The notes beneath the pieces were generated by a model that was given only the letters and a program-made list of their open reading frames with translations, was not told the origin of the DNA and did no database searches. A program made the position numbers and the translations under genes. From contig JASCIV010000119.1 of the NCBI GenBank assembly GCA_030374735.1, positions 1 to 43,658 of the forward strand: a DNA stretch of 43,658 nucleotides, in the 5' to 3' direction. The DNA comes from Gracilaria caudata (Eukaryota > Rhodophyta > Florideophyceae > Gracilariales > Gracilariaceae). This document shows positions 1-9,590 of the stretch, piece after piece (position 1 is the stretch's first letter; each line of letters starts with the position of its first letter).

Positions 1-600
1 AACCCCCACCTCCGTCCGCTCGCTCGGCTTGGGTCCCCGGATTTACACCCGGATCTCCAGACCCTAACGGAGGGTTCTTGCCTCTGCGCTACCCCGCGAG
101 AGCAGGCCTGAACACCCTGTGGGTGCTTCTACCGCGAGGCGGTCCTTTCCGGTTCCTCCGGTGGTGTTTCCACCACACGTCATACGGCTCTTGCACTCTG
201 GCCTAATATTCAGGATTGAATCCATTGTCACGGGATATATTCCCGCTCACACGAGTCTGTGCTCCGCTAGTGCGGCTCGTTCGCTGATCTTTTGGATCAT
301 TGCAGTGATTACAGATACTGCGCGACAGTGCGTATCCCCCGAGATCGTCGGCTTGGCATCGTCGATTTGCTCTTTTCCAATTCCGGCCACACTGTAGTAC
401 GGGGTCCTTCGGATTTACGTCCGGCTTCGCGAGGACCCTACTGGAAAGCTCTACCGCTGACCGGCCCCTCACGGTAGCAAGGTCAGAGACCTTGGGTGCA
501 TCTCTCCCGCGAGGCGGCTTGTGTTTCCGCCACAGTGGTTTTGCACCACACTGGATTCTCGCTGGATTAGGCCTTCCTATTCTTCCAACCTGAGCTGAAG
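1..600. repeat. GC-rich diverged two-copy repeat at left edge
   Basis: This block is much richer in GC than the sequence after about 720. Two segments resemble each other at an offset of about 370-375 bases. Both have a GGGTCC/GGACCC-type hairpin around a GGATTTAC core (31-65 and 402-440), followed by a gggtgc..tct motif and the shared 11-mer ccgcgaggcgg (132-142 and 507-517). No protein is convincing in any frame. It may be the terminal part of a retroelement or another dispersed repeat cut by the window edge. That identity is inferred; only the internal similarity is seen. Confidence 0.45.
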
Positions 601-720
601 TTTCTTAGTCGTCCTCGGGCGTGCATTCAGTAGCATATTGGTCGCCCCTTGGCCAGATCGGTGATTGGCAGTGAGAGCGTATAAGACAAAGCTCACAGTG
701 AATGCTTGGGATTAAAAATC

Positions 721-1723
721 AGGTATGTGTGCCATCAGTTCCCTTTTTTTCTAATGTAGAGTTGCTCAGAAATATATTTTGCAATGGTCGTGGATCAAGA
801 TATGTACAGAGCTTCATTCAGGAAGGATAAACCATCGGTTTTGTTTTTCGTGAATGGGATGGTAATGATCTAGTTCAAAAATTTTACGAGCGGTTAAGTA
901 AAGAAGATAGGATCAGTTGTGAGATAAAATTGTTTTAGATCGTGTTTGATGACAATGGTTTTTCGTTTTGAATTAATTGGCGTTGATTTGTTTTGGTAAC
1001 TTTGACGAGTGTTTTTATAATTACTTGTGTAAAATAGTTAAAAATATGTATTATTGGATGCAAAAAAAGTATAAGTGTTGATGTGGTCTGATAATGTTGG
1101 TTAAATGCGATGAATTTAACTTTGTGCTAAAGATCAAGTCAAATGTGGCAAGTGTTGTGATAGTAAGCGCGTTGTTCTTGCTTAGTTGGCGATTGGTCGT
1201 ATGGCATTGTTTAGACAGACCCATAACCTGTGATCATGAACAATGGCCGCCGTCAGCCTTCCGGTCGACGGCGGTTGGAGTCGTTTATTGGGGTGTGTAC
1301 ATGCGTGTACACGTACGTGAGAACACGCGGCAAGAATGCTTTTGCCGGATGATCAGCAATGCAAGAAAGCATTACAAAACCAAGAACCTTGGGGCCGATT
1401 AAAATAAGTTTCCTTTTTCGTAATTTCGTTGCCCTGGGGCAATCAAGATGTGCAACACTCATTGTCATCATGTCAAGATCACGACGATCGTCGACAGTCG
1501 CCATCCTCAATCTTTATCCGTCGAATCTGTTCAGCCGCTGGTTATATACGCCTGCTTCCTCCCTCGTGCTCAAACCGCTTTTCCCTGGGCTCTACTAGAT
1601 CGCAGCCGCGCAGCTATATCACCTGCGACGTCTACGCTTTCCGCCAAACTTTGCTGAATTCAATCTTCTCCCAGCAGCAAGCGCGCTACCCGCATCAGTC
1701 CCACCGCTTGCATAGAGGGCGCT
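721..1723. other. Intergenic, no gene supported
   Basis: AT-rich to about 1200, then mixed. The short open stretches here overlap on both strands and look random. A small hairpin (CCGCCGTC/GACGGCGG) lies near 1248-1275. The last 200 bases are probably the promoter and leader of the p24 gene, with a TATATA-like string near 1545; no site can be assigned with certainty. Confidence 0.5.
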
Positions 1724-2419
1724 ATGAAAGAGCAAAGGCGAAATAATTTGCATCACCCCACCGCTCCTGCGACTCTTCTGTTTGCACTCTCAGTTTTCCT
1801 CACATTCAATGTCTCACGAGCTTCGTCGCTGACCTTTGAACTACCGTACGGTCAACGAAAGTGCTATGTGGAACAGCTACCACCACTGGTCACCTGCCGC
1901 GGTACAGTACATGTGGCTAGTGGAACAGGCGAGATGAGTCTGGATCTCTTCGTTAGTGATCAAAGAGGAACTGTCTATTTCCACAAGCAGGACGTGAATT
2001 CAGTCAAGTTCTCGTTCAAAACGGGAAACTTTGCAGCACACACTGTACAGGACTTCCGGTTCTGCGTAGTCAATCAAATACATCCGCATTCACGAAGCAC
2101 ACCTGGAGTGCTTCGACGCATCACCTTGGAAGTTGACGTTGTAAATGAAGACGGACAGAAGAATCTTCCCAATTTTCTTAAACAAGAACATGCTGAAAAG
2201 GTGTACAATGATTTTATATTGGTTACACAGTCTCTTGACAGCGTTATTGAAAAACTGGATCAGCTTCGAGAACAAGAGGCAAGTCTCACCGCCATTAACA
2301 AAAACACGACCGTCACAATACTCAGACTGAGTATCGTTGCATGCTTGTTCACCATTGGCTCGGGCTTCCTTAACTTTGTGTCTCTGAAGTCATTCTTCAA
2401 ACGAAAGAAGATTGCATGA
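1724..2419 (+). CDS. p24/TMED (emp24/gp25L/GOLD) cargo receptor
   Basis: Single-exon gene for a 231-residue type I membrane protein. A hydrophobic signal peptide covers about residues 15-33. A GOLD-like beta domain follows, with a conserved cysteine pair (C47 in KCYVEQL and a later cysteine in FRFCVVN). A helical segment spans about 150-195 and a single membrane segment about 199-221. The short tail ends FFKRKKIA, combining a diphenylalanine COPII signal with a C-terminal KKxx dilysine COPI signal. This is the standard p24 layout and usual length. p24 proteins cycle between ER and Golgi and help load cargo into COPI/COPII vesicles. The subfamily was not assigned. The start is the first ATG before the signal peptide. 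An AATAAA at 2511-2516 could be the polyadenylation signal. Confidence 0.93.
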   Translation: MKEQRRNNLHHPTAPATLLFALSVFLTFNVSRASSLTFELPYGQRKCYVEQLPPLVTCRGTVHVASGTGEMSLDLFVSDQRGTVYFHKQDVNSVKFSFKTGNFAAHTVQDFRFCVVNQIHPHSRSTPGVLRRITLEVDVVNEDGQKNLPNFLKQEHAEKVYNDFILVTQSLDSVIEKLDQLREQEASLTAINKNTTVTILRLSIVACLFTIGSGFLNFVSLKSFFKRKKIA

Positions 2420-3020
2420 CAGCCGCGTTCTTACTGAGATTAGTTCATACCCCTTGTACATTTCTTTCCCAATTTCATGGGCTTTGATAACAAGTAATAG
2501 CTTTCGAGGCAATAAACCCTTTGTCTAAGACGGTCACCATCAAAAACATTGCAAAGAAAGACCCGCAACAAGTTCTGAACAGATGTTGTAATTGATATCA
2601 GCATTTCTAAGTTCATCCTAGGGCAGGGCAAGACCTCGTCAGAAGGGGAAAAGCGAAGACCCAGCGGTTCTCTTCAGCACACATCATTTCTCATGGACAG
2701 GTCCAGGGCATTTAATTGCTGCGCGATATCAACCGTGGAACTTTGGTCCCAAGGTTTCTTAAACCAGTCCATATTTTCCCGTGTAATGTGCGAAAGAAAG
2801 CACATGTCCCATTTGGCCTCAAAATTGGTGGTAAGCGCAAGTATACAGAGGTGTGGGTGTGCCGCGTACCGTGTGCGTAGCAGCGGTCATACAGCATCGA
2901 CACTGGATAACACCGGGATATCCTGTATAGGCCACCACCTATGGCTTTGGCGCTTATCTGACTGTTCCTCGCCAATGGCCAAACCAATCTCCCGAGCAGA
3001 ACCTCAGCAAACGACTACAT
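2420..3020. other. Intergenic between p24 and debranching enzyme
   Basis: Holds the p24 3' UTR (AATAAA at 2511-2516) and presumably the promoter of the debranching enzyme gene. No further gene or strong motif was seen. Confidence 0.5.
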
Positions 3021-5746
3021 ATGGGTGTTTCAACGCCTCAACGGCCGTCTCTGTCTGCTATCCATGAACATACGGCCCCAATGCTCAGTTTCGATTTGCC
3101 CACAGATGTCGTCTATGTTGGCCGCGAAGTTTGTGGGGAGTTGCCCATGGCAGAGGCGCGGGAGGTACTTGTTACCAACGGAATAGGAGGCTACGGGTCC
3201 ATGACGTTGGCAGGCTCCCTCAGTCGATCATATCACGGGCTACTGGTGGCGGCACTTCGACCACCATTGGATCGAACGCTCTTGCTCTCCAAGCTTTGCG
3301 AAACTGTTTACTATCACGGTAGAGATTATTACCTCTCTACAGATCGACGAAAGAAGAATGTGCTGAAGCGGCAGGCTATAATGAATCGATCCCATAATGA
3401 TTACGACAGAACTGCTTCTACCAATGGAGGGATAGCGCACGCTGAGCGATTTTCTTCAGTACCGCCTATTTGGCGAAATGATGGTATATCGACCACTCTT
3501 TCAAAGCTTCATGATGATGAAGTCGTGACTCCAGCAGGCTTCGAGCTAATGGATTCTTTTCGTCTTGAAGGAACGGTACCAGTCTTCTCGTATACTCTCG
3601 GAGACGCCGTCCTCGAGAAGCGCGTATGGATGAAACACGGTCAAAACACCGTATACGTGACCTATTACCTTCGTCGCGCGACAGAAGCCATTGAACTCCG
3701 AATGCAGGCTTTAGTCAACCACCGTAATCATCATGACAGAACGTCTGGTTTGAGGCCCAACTTCAACTACTCTGCGAACGTCGGCAGAAATGGCTCAACG
3801 GTATCTGTGTTATTCACAACTAGAGAGCATCACGAAACAACGTTGACTATGATGGTTAGCCGAGGCACTGCGGATCTGACCAACGAATGGATGCGCGGAT
3901 TCGTCCTCTCTGAAGAGCGCATGCGAGGACTCCCTAACGTTGACGATAATTTACACGCAGCAACATTCATAGTTGAGCTCCCACCGGGAGGAGTTGCAAC
4001 TTTTGTGGCTACAGCTGAGAATAATGCTTCACAGCTTAGTTTGGACGGAGAGGCGGAATTAGCAATGCAACATGCTTACGAAAGATCACTTTTGCAGAAG
4101 TTCGATGACGCGCGGTATAATACCTTCCAAAGAAGATTAGAAGCGGAGGATAGACTTTCGTGTTCGGAATCATCCCCGTACTCTGAGTCTTCTCGTTCAA
4201 TTCTTATGAAGCGAAGACGAAAACGAAGAAGTGTCGAGCCTAGCATCAAGCAACTTGTGCTCGCTGCGGATCAGTTCATCATCTCAAGAGGGGGAGGAAG
4301 ATCAGTGGTGGCTGGGTTTCATTGGTTTACGGATTGGGCGAGGGATGTACGTTTTATTCGTCGTAAACAAAACTCTGCCAGCTTTCAATTGGGATCCCAC
4401 AAACTACGGTTTTCTGACGGTTTATGTTATTTTGTGGCTGTTCTCTATCATTTCTTGTATTAAGACAATGATTTCTCTTCCAGGTTTAACGATTGTGACG
4501 GGGCGATATGACGTTGCACGCTCAATTCTGCAGACTTTCTCAAAGTATGGTAAGTTCAGCTCATATTCTGAAGATTCCTAAACCCGATGCATGGAACAGA
4601 TTGGACAAGATTGAAAACATTTTCCACCTTCTAAGACTATCTAACTAACGCAATATTTTTGCCTCAATCCGTGTCAAAGTGAGTCTGGGTATGCTACCAA
4701 ACAGATTTCCAGATGATGGTTCAGCACCCACGGAAACGGATTACGATAACGCAGATGGAACGGTACGGCTTTTGCTCTACATTTGTAAGAAATGTGCTAT
4801 TCATTCTAACAAAGTTGTGCGCTGTGGTTGTCCATATTGTTCTCTCAAGCAGTTGTGGTATTTTGAGGCAATTCGTGCCTACTACATGGCATGCGGGGAC
4901 TTGGAACTGCTCTTGGAGCTTTTCCCCATCCTTCAAGACATTATTCGTCATCACTGCAATGGGACAAGATTTGGAATTGTACAGGACAAAGACGGGTTAC
5001 TACGTGCGGGGTCTCCAGGTTTAGCCCTGACATGGATGGATGCGAAAACGGATGTTGTCTACACGCAAAGAGATGGAAAGGCAGTTGAACTCGCCGCTCT
5101 CTGGTACAACGCTCTGAATTGCATGGCGTTTTTCGCGAGCGAGCTTGATAAGGAAGACGATAGCGATGTTTTCACTGGCATGGCTGACCAAACAGAACAA
5201 TCGTTTCAGGACAAGTTTTGGAACGCTGAAAAGGGATATTGTTATGACGTTATCGAGGGTGGCGAAAATCGAACAAACATCGATTGTTCACTTCGACCTA
5301 ATCAGCTCATTGCAGCCTCTTTGAATTGGAGTCCATTGACGGAAGAGCAACGATTCCGAGTGTTGGATGCATGTTCAACATACTTATTGACATCACACGC
5401 TGTAAGAACACTTTCCCCGAAAGAACCGAAGTACCGAGGTGTATATCTCGGTGATATCTATGCCAGAGATAGTGCCTATCACCAAGGAATCGGGTGGACG
5501 TGGTTGTTAGGTCCGTTTGTGCTGTCACATTTAAGAGTGTTTGGCAACCGCGAATTAGCGCGAGAGTTCCTTTTGCCGATATTAAGATCACATCTAAACG
5601 ATGCTGGTGTGGGTCAAGTGAGCGAGCTTTTCGATGGCGACGCTCCGCATAGAGCGCGTGGGTGTATAGCACAGGCATGGTCGGTTGCGGAACTTCTAAG
5701 GGCATGGATGGCAACTGAACCAGAAGACTATTGTGAAGACGAGTAA
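3021..5746 (+). CDS. Glycogen debranching enzyme (amylo-alpha-1,6-glucosidase, GH133-like), 4 exons
   Basis: Exons are inferred at 3021-4346, 4465-4549, 4680-4762 and 4853-5746, with GT-AG introns of 118, 130 and 90 nt, giving about 795 residues. The N-terminal domain has the family signature (VTNGIGGYGSMTLAGSLS, then a YHGLLVAALRPPLDR stretch). The C-terminal alpha/alpha-barrel domain has HWFTDWARD joined by the first splice to TMISLPGLTIVTGRYD, then LPNRFPDDG, LWYFEAIRAYY, WMDAKTD, the ARDSAYHQGIGWTWLLGPF block and SELFDGDAPHRARGC. Splice sites were chosen because they restore these blocks. The enzyme hydrolyses alpha-1,6 branches of glycogen or starch, here plausibly cytosolic floridean starch. 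No targeting peptide is obvious. An in-frame ATG at 3081 is an alternative start. The stop is 26 nt from the convergent USB1 stop. Confidence 0.92.
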
Positions 5747-5772
5747 GGAGAAGAGGGACACCAATGGATTGT

Positions 5773-6489
5773 TTACTTTGCCAACTGTATGGGATAAGTT
5801 GACGTGCCAATGGAACATACGAGCGACTTGACGGGGATAGAAAGGGGGTGAATGGCAATTTGAGATGGGGCGTTAAGACTCTGATGAGCGTGAAGGCTTT
5901 TGGTAGTGGAGAAGGACATGTGCGGAAGAGGATCGTCGAAAAAGACAGGGAGATTGTGCTGTTCAAAAACATGGTCGATGAGTCGTATTAGGTGTACTGG
6001 GAATGACGTATCCGAAAGCATTGCAGCAACATAGACGCAGTCTGCATCGTTGTTAAGAAAGGAGCGGATGATTGGGCCAATGTGAACAGTTTGCTGCTGC
6101 ACAAGTGTGAGGGACTTGTACAAGAGCGGATATATCGTTTGGAATGTGCGATGCTCGAGCATTGTTGGACGTGACAAACTGATGTGATGGCGTGAAAGTT
6201 TTTCGAAGGTGATGGACGGACATCGGGAGCGTACGGTTCGCAGCATGGCGTTTGTAAAGGAGAGAAGATCGGTGTGTGCAACAGGAATGTAAATATGAAG
6301 AAGGTACACAGGTGTGACTGGCGGCGGGCGTGACAAAGGGATCACGGGCGGTAGCTGCAGTTGATGCTCTGCATTCGCTTCCTCAAACGATGGCGGAGGC
6401 GGGGGGGCGGGCGCGGATGCCGACGAAGGTGGCGGTGTCGAAGGGGGTGTGGACGATGGGGTCGAGGCGTAAGACGATAGGGCATTCAT
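5773..6489 (-). CDS. USB1: U6 snRNA phosphodiesterase USB1-like (2H phosphoesterase)
   Basis: A 238-residue protein with the two His-x-Ser motifs of 2H phosphoesterases: H102-I-S104 in SRHHISLSRP and H190-M-S192 in PLPHMSFSTT. The C-terminal strand SLVCSIGTSTYPIQL matches the end of USB1-type proteins. The first 60 residues are a Pro/Ser/Ala-rich, probably disordered extension. USB1 trims the oligo-U tail of U6 snRNA and leaves a protected end, acting in the nucleus. The gene converges on the debranching enzyme gene, so the 3' UTRs must overlap. Its ATG is only 26 nt after the stop of the upstream 86-residue gene on the same strand, leaving almost no separate promoter or leader. USB1 is favoured over other 2H families because of the motif spacing and C-terminus. 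Confidence 0.82.
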   Translation of the reverse strand: MNALSSYASTPSSTPPSTPPPSSASAPAPPPPPSFEEANAEHQLQLPPVIPLSRPPPVTPVYLLHIYIPVAHTDLLSFTNAMLRTVRSRCPSITFEKLSRHHISLSRPTMLEHRTFQTIYPLLYKSLTLVQQQTVHIGPIIRSFLNNDADCVYVAAMLSDTSFPVHLIRLIDHVFEQHNLPVFFDDPLPHMSFSTTKSLHAHQSLNAPSQIAIHPLSIPVKSLVCSIGTSTYPIQLAK

Positions 6490-6515
6490 TGGTTATACTC
6501 TGTAGCATTGAGTGA

Positions 6516-6846
6516 CTAGTCGTCGTGGATCAAAGTATGTTCGAGCGATTTGAATTGTTGTTCAAGCTGGGCCATCTTCGGGCGGTTGGCAGCGAGCAAT
6601 GCCTCTCTTTGTTGCGGAGTACTGTGACGCAAAAGGTTATCGAATGCCTGTAGGGTCTGCTGTGTGGCTGTTTTGGCGTCTTCAAAATCGTCTTCGAAGT
6701 AGACAGTGCCTAGGGAATCTTGAGCACTGCGAAGTGTTAGAGCGATAGATGCAGGGCTGGTGGTGGGTGCCGGGCGCGCAGAATGGGAAAACTCACTCTT
6801 GCAGACTCATGTTTGCCTCGGCGAAAAGATTGTTGACGTGATCCAT
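6516..6846 (-). CDS. Small spliced gene, 86-residue helical acidic protein
   Basis: Two exons on the minus strand, 6846-6797 and 6726-6516, are separated by a 70-nt GT-AG intron (donor gtgagt, acceptor cttcgcag). Together they give 86 residues starting MDHVNNLFAEANMSLQD and ending SLEHTLIHDD. Splicing removes the only interruption, and the product is uniformly helical and acidic with Gln/Leu heptad-like spacing, as in a small coiled-coil or helical-bundle protein. The family is not recognised. Because it is spliced it is easily missed by a simple open-frame scan. It lies 26 nt upstream of USB1 on the same strand, so the two may share a transcript or use overlapping signals. The coding call rests on splice-site quality and protein-like composition, not homology. 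Confidence 0.7.
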
Positions 6847-7713
6847 GGTGAGGGGCGGTTGGTTGGCGCGCGTTGAGCAGAAACGCGACGCGTGGTGACG
6901 GCGTGGCGCCACGGACTGCGTCCCTCGCGGAAACAGGCGAGCGGCTGTGACCAGAAGCGACATGATATCTAACTACGCTGCATGCGAAGGGAACAACAAC
7001 AACGCCAACTTGAATGCCTTCGGCACACGCCTCGTAGGTCGATATACACCTTCGTATGTTCTTCGTCATGCAGCAACAGAGTGTGTGGCCGTCACAATTC
7101 ATCATTTTCCTTGATGATGATTGGCTGGTACTTCTTACAGCATCTCACGGTCTCGTGACTGTGGAACGAGCCACCGTAGCCAGGTATGGTATGATAGGCG
7201 GTGCGTAACATTTGCCGGGCAAATTTTTGCCCTCGTAGACAACGACTTCACCGTTACGGTTGGAGGGTGGATAACAAGCAGGCACTGCGTTGCAGCCTTT
7301 GTCTCTGGAGCCAGGCTCCGCGGCAATGCCGACACGCCGGAAGAGGACACGTGAAAGCTGCCCCTGACAAATGCGGCATCATGACGATGGTGGCAATTTT
7401 GAGGGCCAGTCACGTACCGTAGGGGTCTTTTAGATATTTGAGCCCGCAGAGTGCGCGCAACATGTACTGCTGATGCAGATCGGCAGATCGTTCCACGAGT
7501 CCATGACGTCACGAAGGCGAATTGGGCCACCTGAAATGTGTTGTGGCATGGCTCTGTGCCACGAACGTGTACATTTGCTTTCGTCGTTTAGACTCGGTTT
7601 ACAAGGCCTTTTCTCCACTCCCGCGCCATGATTGGCGCTACCCCTGTATTTAACGTCGACTGCCTGCCTTTTCCAAGCTGTCGGACTTTTCGTACGCACC
7701 TGTACGACTTCGG
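6847..7713. other. Divergent intergenic region upstream of the 86-residue gene and the Hint gene
   Basis: Short overlapping frames occur on both strands, but none has recognisable domains or splice structure. It presumably contains the two divergent promoters. No repeat or RNA gene was seen. Confidence 0.5.
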
Positions 7714-8652
7714 ATGACTATGAGTAAGTCCTACACTTTCACTTTTACAGTTTGCCTTCTATTAATTACCGCCTGCACAGCGTCCATCGCTCCTTGCGAC
7801 GAGAACGACCCAAAGTCATTATGTCTCACCCCGCTGAAGCACCGTAACTGGTACGGCACGTCCGCTACTCTGCGCAAATCGAGCGGGTCGCGTGGTTCGA
7901 GCGGGTCGCGTGGTTCGAGCGGGTCGCGTGGTTCAAGCGGATCCACCTCTCGACGAAGGCCGTTCAGGCGACCAAGTCGCCGACCCGGTGGCTTTGACGA
8001 TGATGATGAAGAAGAGTTCTTCGGCGAAGAGGAAGAGGAAGAGGAAGAGGATGAAAGCAGTTTCTTCGATATCGACGATGATGGTGACGACGACCTTTGT
8101 TTCCCGGCAAATTCCATTGTAAATACGTTAAACCGCGGAGACATTGCCATGCACCAACTCCAGATTGGTGATGAGGTGCAAGTGGCCAGCAATTCTGAAA
8201 AACGTTACAGTCAGGTGTTCACGTTCTCCCACCGCGTCCAAACCTCTTTATTTCCGTTTAAGAGTTTGGTCACGGAGAAGGGAACGCTCACTCTTACTGC
8301 TGGTCACTACGTGTACACAAGAAACGCTATCATTGCTGCCAAATCAGTGCGAACGGGCGATGAATTACAACTAGCAGATACCTCATTTGCAAAGGTATTA
8401 GATGTACAGAACGTGTGGAGAAAGGGGCTTTACAATCCGCACACCATGGAGGGCGAACTGGTTGTTGATGGATTCCGTGTCAGTTCATATACGACGAGCG
8501 TTGAAGCGAATGTTGCAAATGCGTTGCTAACGCCACTACGTGCGGTATATCGATTGTTTGGTATTGATTTTACCGCTGGCGCGGTTGAGCGACCGCTCCT
8601 GAGGTGGGTGTTACCGTTTCTACCATCTGGGGGCAGCACGGTATTGCTTTAG
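7714..8652 (+). CDS. Secreted Hedgehog-type Hint/Hog autoprocessing-domain protein
   Basis: A 312-residue single-exon protein. Residues 1-24 form a signal peptide. Residues 55-80 are an SSGSRG repeat with an Arg-rich stretch, and about 95-127 a run of Asp/Glu. The Hint domain starts at C129 (CFPANSIVNTLNRGDI), the expected splice-junction cysteine. It includes GDEVQV and the TxxH motif at T195-H198 (LTLTAGHYVYT), and ends with a Hedgehog-like NPHTMEGELVVDGFRVSSYT block (241-260). In Hedgehog proteins this fold cuts itself off through a thioester, sometimes attaching sterol to the released N-terminal part. Here the released part would be a short, charged, low-complexity secreted peptide rather than a Hedge signalling domain. 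Autocleavage and any sterol transfer are inferred. The ATG two codons downstream is an alternative start. The gene converges on the PPR-like gene. Confidence 0.85.
   Translation: MTMSKSYTFTFTVCLLLITACTASIAPCDENDPKSLCLTPLKHRNWYGTSATLRKSSGSRGSSGSRGSSGSRGSSGSTSRRRPFRRPSRRPGGFDDDDEEEFFGEEEEEEEEDESSFFDIDDDGDDDLCFPANSIVNTLNRGDIAMHQLQIGDEVQVASNSEKRYSQVFTFSHRVQTSLFPFKSLVTEKGTLTLTAGHYVYTRNAIIAAKSVRTGDELQLADTSFAKVLDVQNVWRKGLYNPHTMEGELVVDGFRVSSYTTSVEANVANALLTPLRAVYRLFGIDFTAGAVERPLLRWVLPFLPSGGSTVLL
7881..7934 (+). repeat. 18-bp tandem repeat, three copies, in the Hint gene
   Basis: Three exact or near-exact copies of gagcgggtcgcgtggttc start at 7881, 7899 and 7917 and encode the SSGSRG repeats. The period keeps the frame, so copy number could vary without breaking the gene. 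Confidence 0.9.
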
Positions 8653-8715
8653 ACCGTATTTTCGTTTACTTTCTTGTTGATTTAGGGTGAAGCTTTTCAA
8701 CGCACTCATTTAAAA

Positions 8716-9210
8716 CTACTCAAACGCTTCTGGAGGCAGAATAGTTCGTAGCATTTCTTCCATACCGTCCGGTAACTGAACATCGCCCAGCAACACGTCG
8801 TCCTTAAACATAAGTTCCACCAACAGAAAGGCGGCAGCACGATCATTCCTATCGTTACAGAGCGTCAAAACTCGCTCATAAGAGCCAGCAGTGGGCTTGA
8901 GACCAACCTCTCTCATAAGGTTGAGCAACCAGATGCCGTTTTCAGCAGTTTCATTTGTACGGATGCAAACGTCCAACACATGATGCCAATCGGCGAGTGG
9001 TGGCGTCTCATTCGTCGTTCGCATGCGGTCTGCTAGTGCTTGCCAGGCTGTTTCGAAGGTTTGCTGCCTCGTAGTCTCTGCGCCAGCTGACATCTGTGCG
9101 AAGCGGAGCGGCGTGCGTGTCTGACGGGGCTGAGGGCGCAATGGTGCTCTTGTGAGTGGGGGGAAGGGGGATGACGTTAGGGCCGAGGGAAGGTATGGTA
9201 TAAAAGCCAT
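8716..9210 (-). CDS. Small PPR-like protein, probably plastid-targeted
   Basis: A 164-residue protein. The first 50 residues are poor in acidic residues and rich in Ser, Thr, Pro and Arg with an early Phe (MAFIPYLPSALTSSPF), resembling a red-algal plastid transit peptide. Residues about 72-140 form helical pairs of pentatricopeptide-repeat type (DWHHVLDVCIRTNETAENG, then LMREVGLKPTAGSYERVLTL and a third partial unit). PPR proteins bind organelle RNA and act in its processing, stability or translation. With only about two repeats this is very short for an RNA-binding PPR protein, so it may work with a partner. The stop lies 63 nt from the stop of the convergent Hint gene. Single exon; start is the only Met before the transit-like region. 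Confidence 0.62.
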   Translation of the reverse strand: MAFIPYLPSALTSSPFPPLTRAPLRPQPRQTRTPLRFAQMSAGAETTRQQTFETAWQALADRMRTTNETPPLADWHHVLDVCIRTNETAENGIWLLNLMREVGLKPTAGSYERVLTLCNDRNDRAAAFLLVELMFKDDVLLGDVQLPDGMEEMLRTILPPEAFE

Positions 9211-9590
9211 TGCGGGTAGTGCAGTGCTGGCGGCGAGTGAAGCCGTGCTGCTTGCGGTGATGGGGTGGATAAAGGTTAACGCTCTTCGTGGTGAATAACC
9301 CAGACGAGCGGGAGATCAAATGGGTGGGTTGGTAGGTATGGAGCACGTCGCGGGATGCATTCTCAATTCTGATTTTGATTCGCGCTGGTTTTCCTCACAT
9401 TCTCCCGCAAAAATGCACTACATATCCGCTATTGCTCTATTTCTTTTACCGAGGATTGTCTGTACCCTCGTGTGGGCCACAGTATCCCGTATCATACGGG
9501 ATGATGATCATACTATGATCCATACGATGATCGATACCGTTACAAAGTTCGAGACGAAGTCAGTAAGAAAGCACAAGCTTTAGTGAGTTT
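9211..9590. other. Intergenic with a perfect 19-bp palindrome
   Basis: Upstream region of the PPR-like gene. It contains the palindrome ATCCCGTAT-C-ATACGGGAT (9484-9502), followed by several gatgatcat-like strings to about 9540. No gene is supported. Confidence 0.55.

Noticed and set aside
4763..4852. A small zinc-finger insertion (CKKC...CGCPYC) in the debranching enzyme
   Set aside because: GT-AG ends and the conserved block restored by removal make an intron more likely; kept only as a retention question.
5307..5972. 221-codon minus-strand frame opposite the debranching enzyme
   Set aside because: It mirrors exon 4 of a strongly conserved gene and has no domain of its own.
7881..7934. 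CRISPR-like array
   Set aside because: Contiguous 18-bp tandem repeat with no spacers, inside a coding region.
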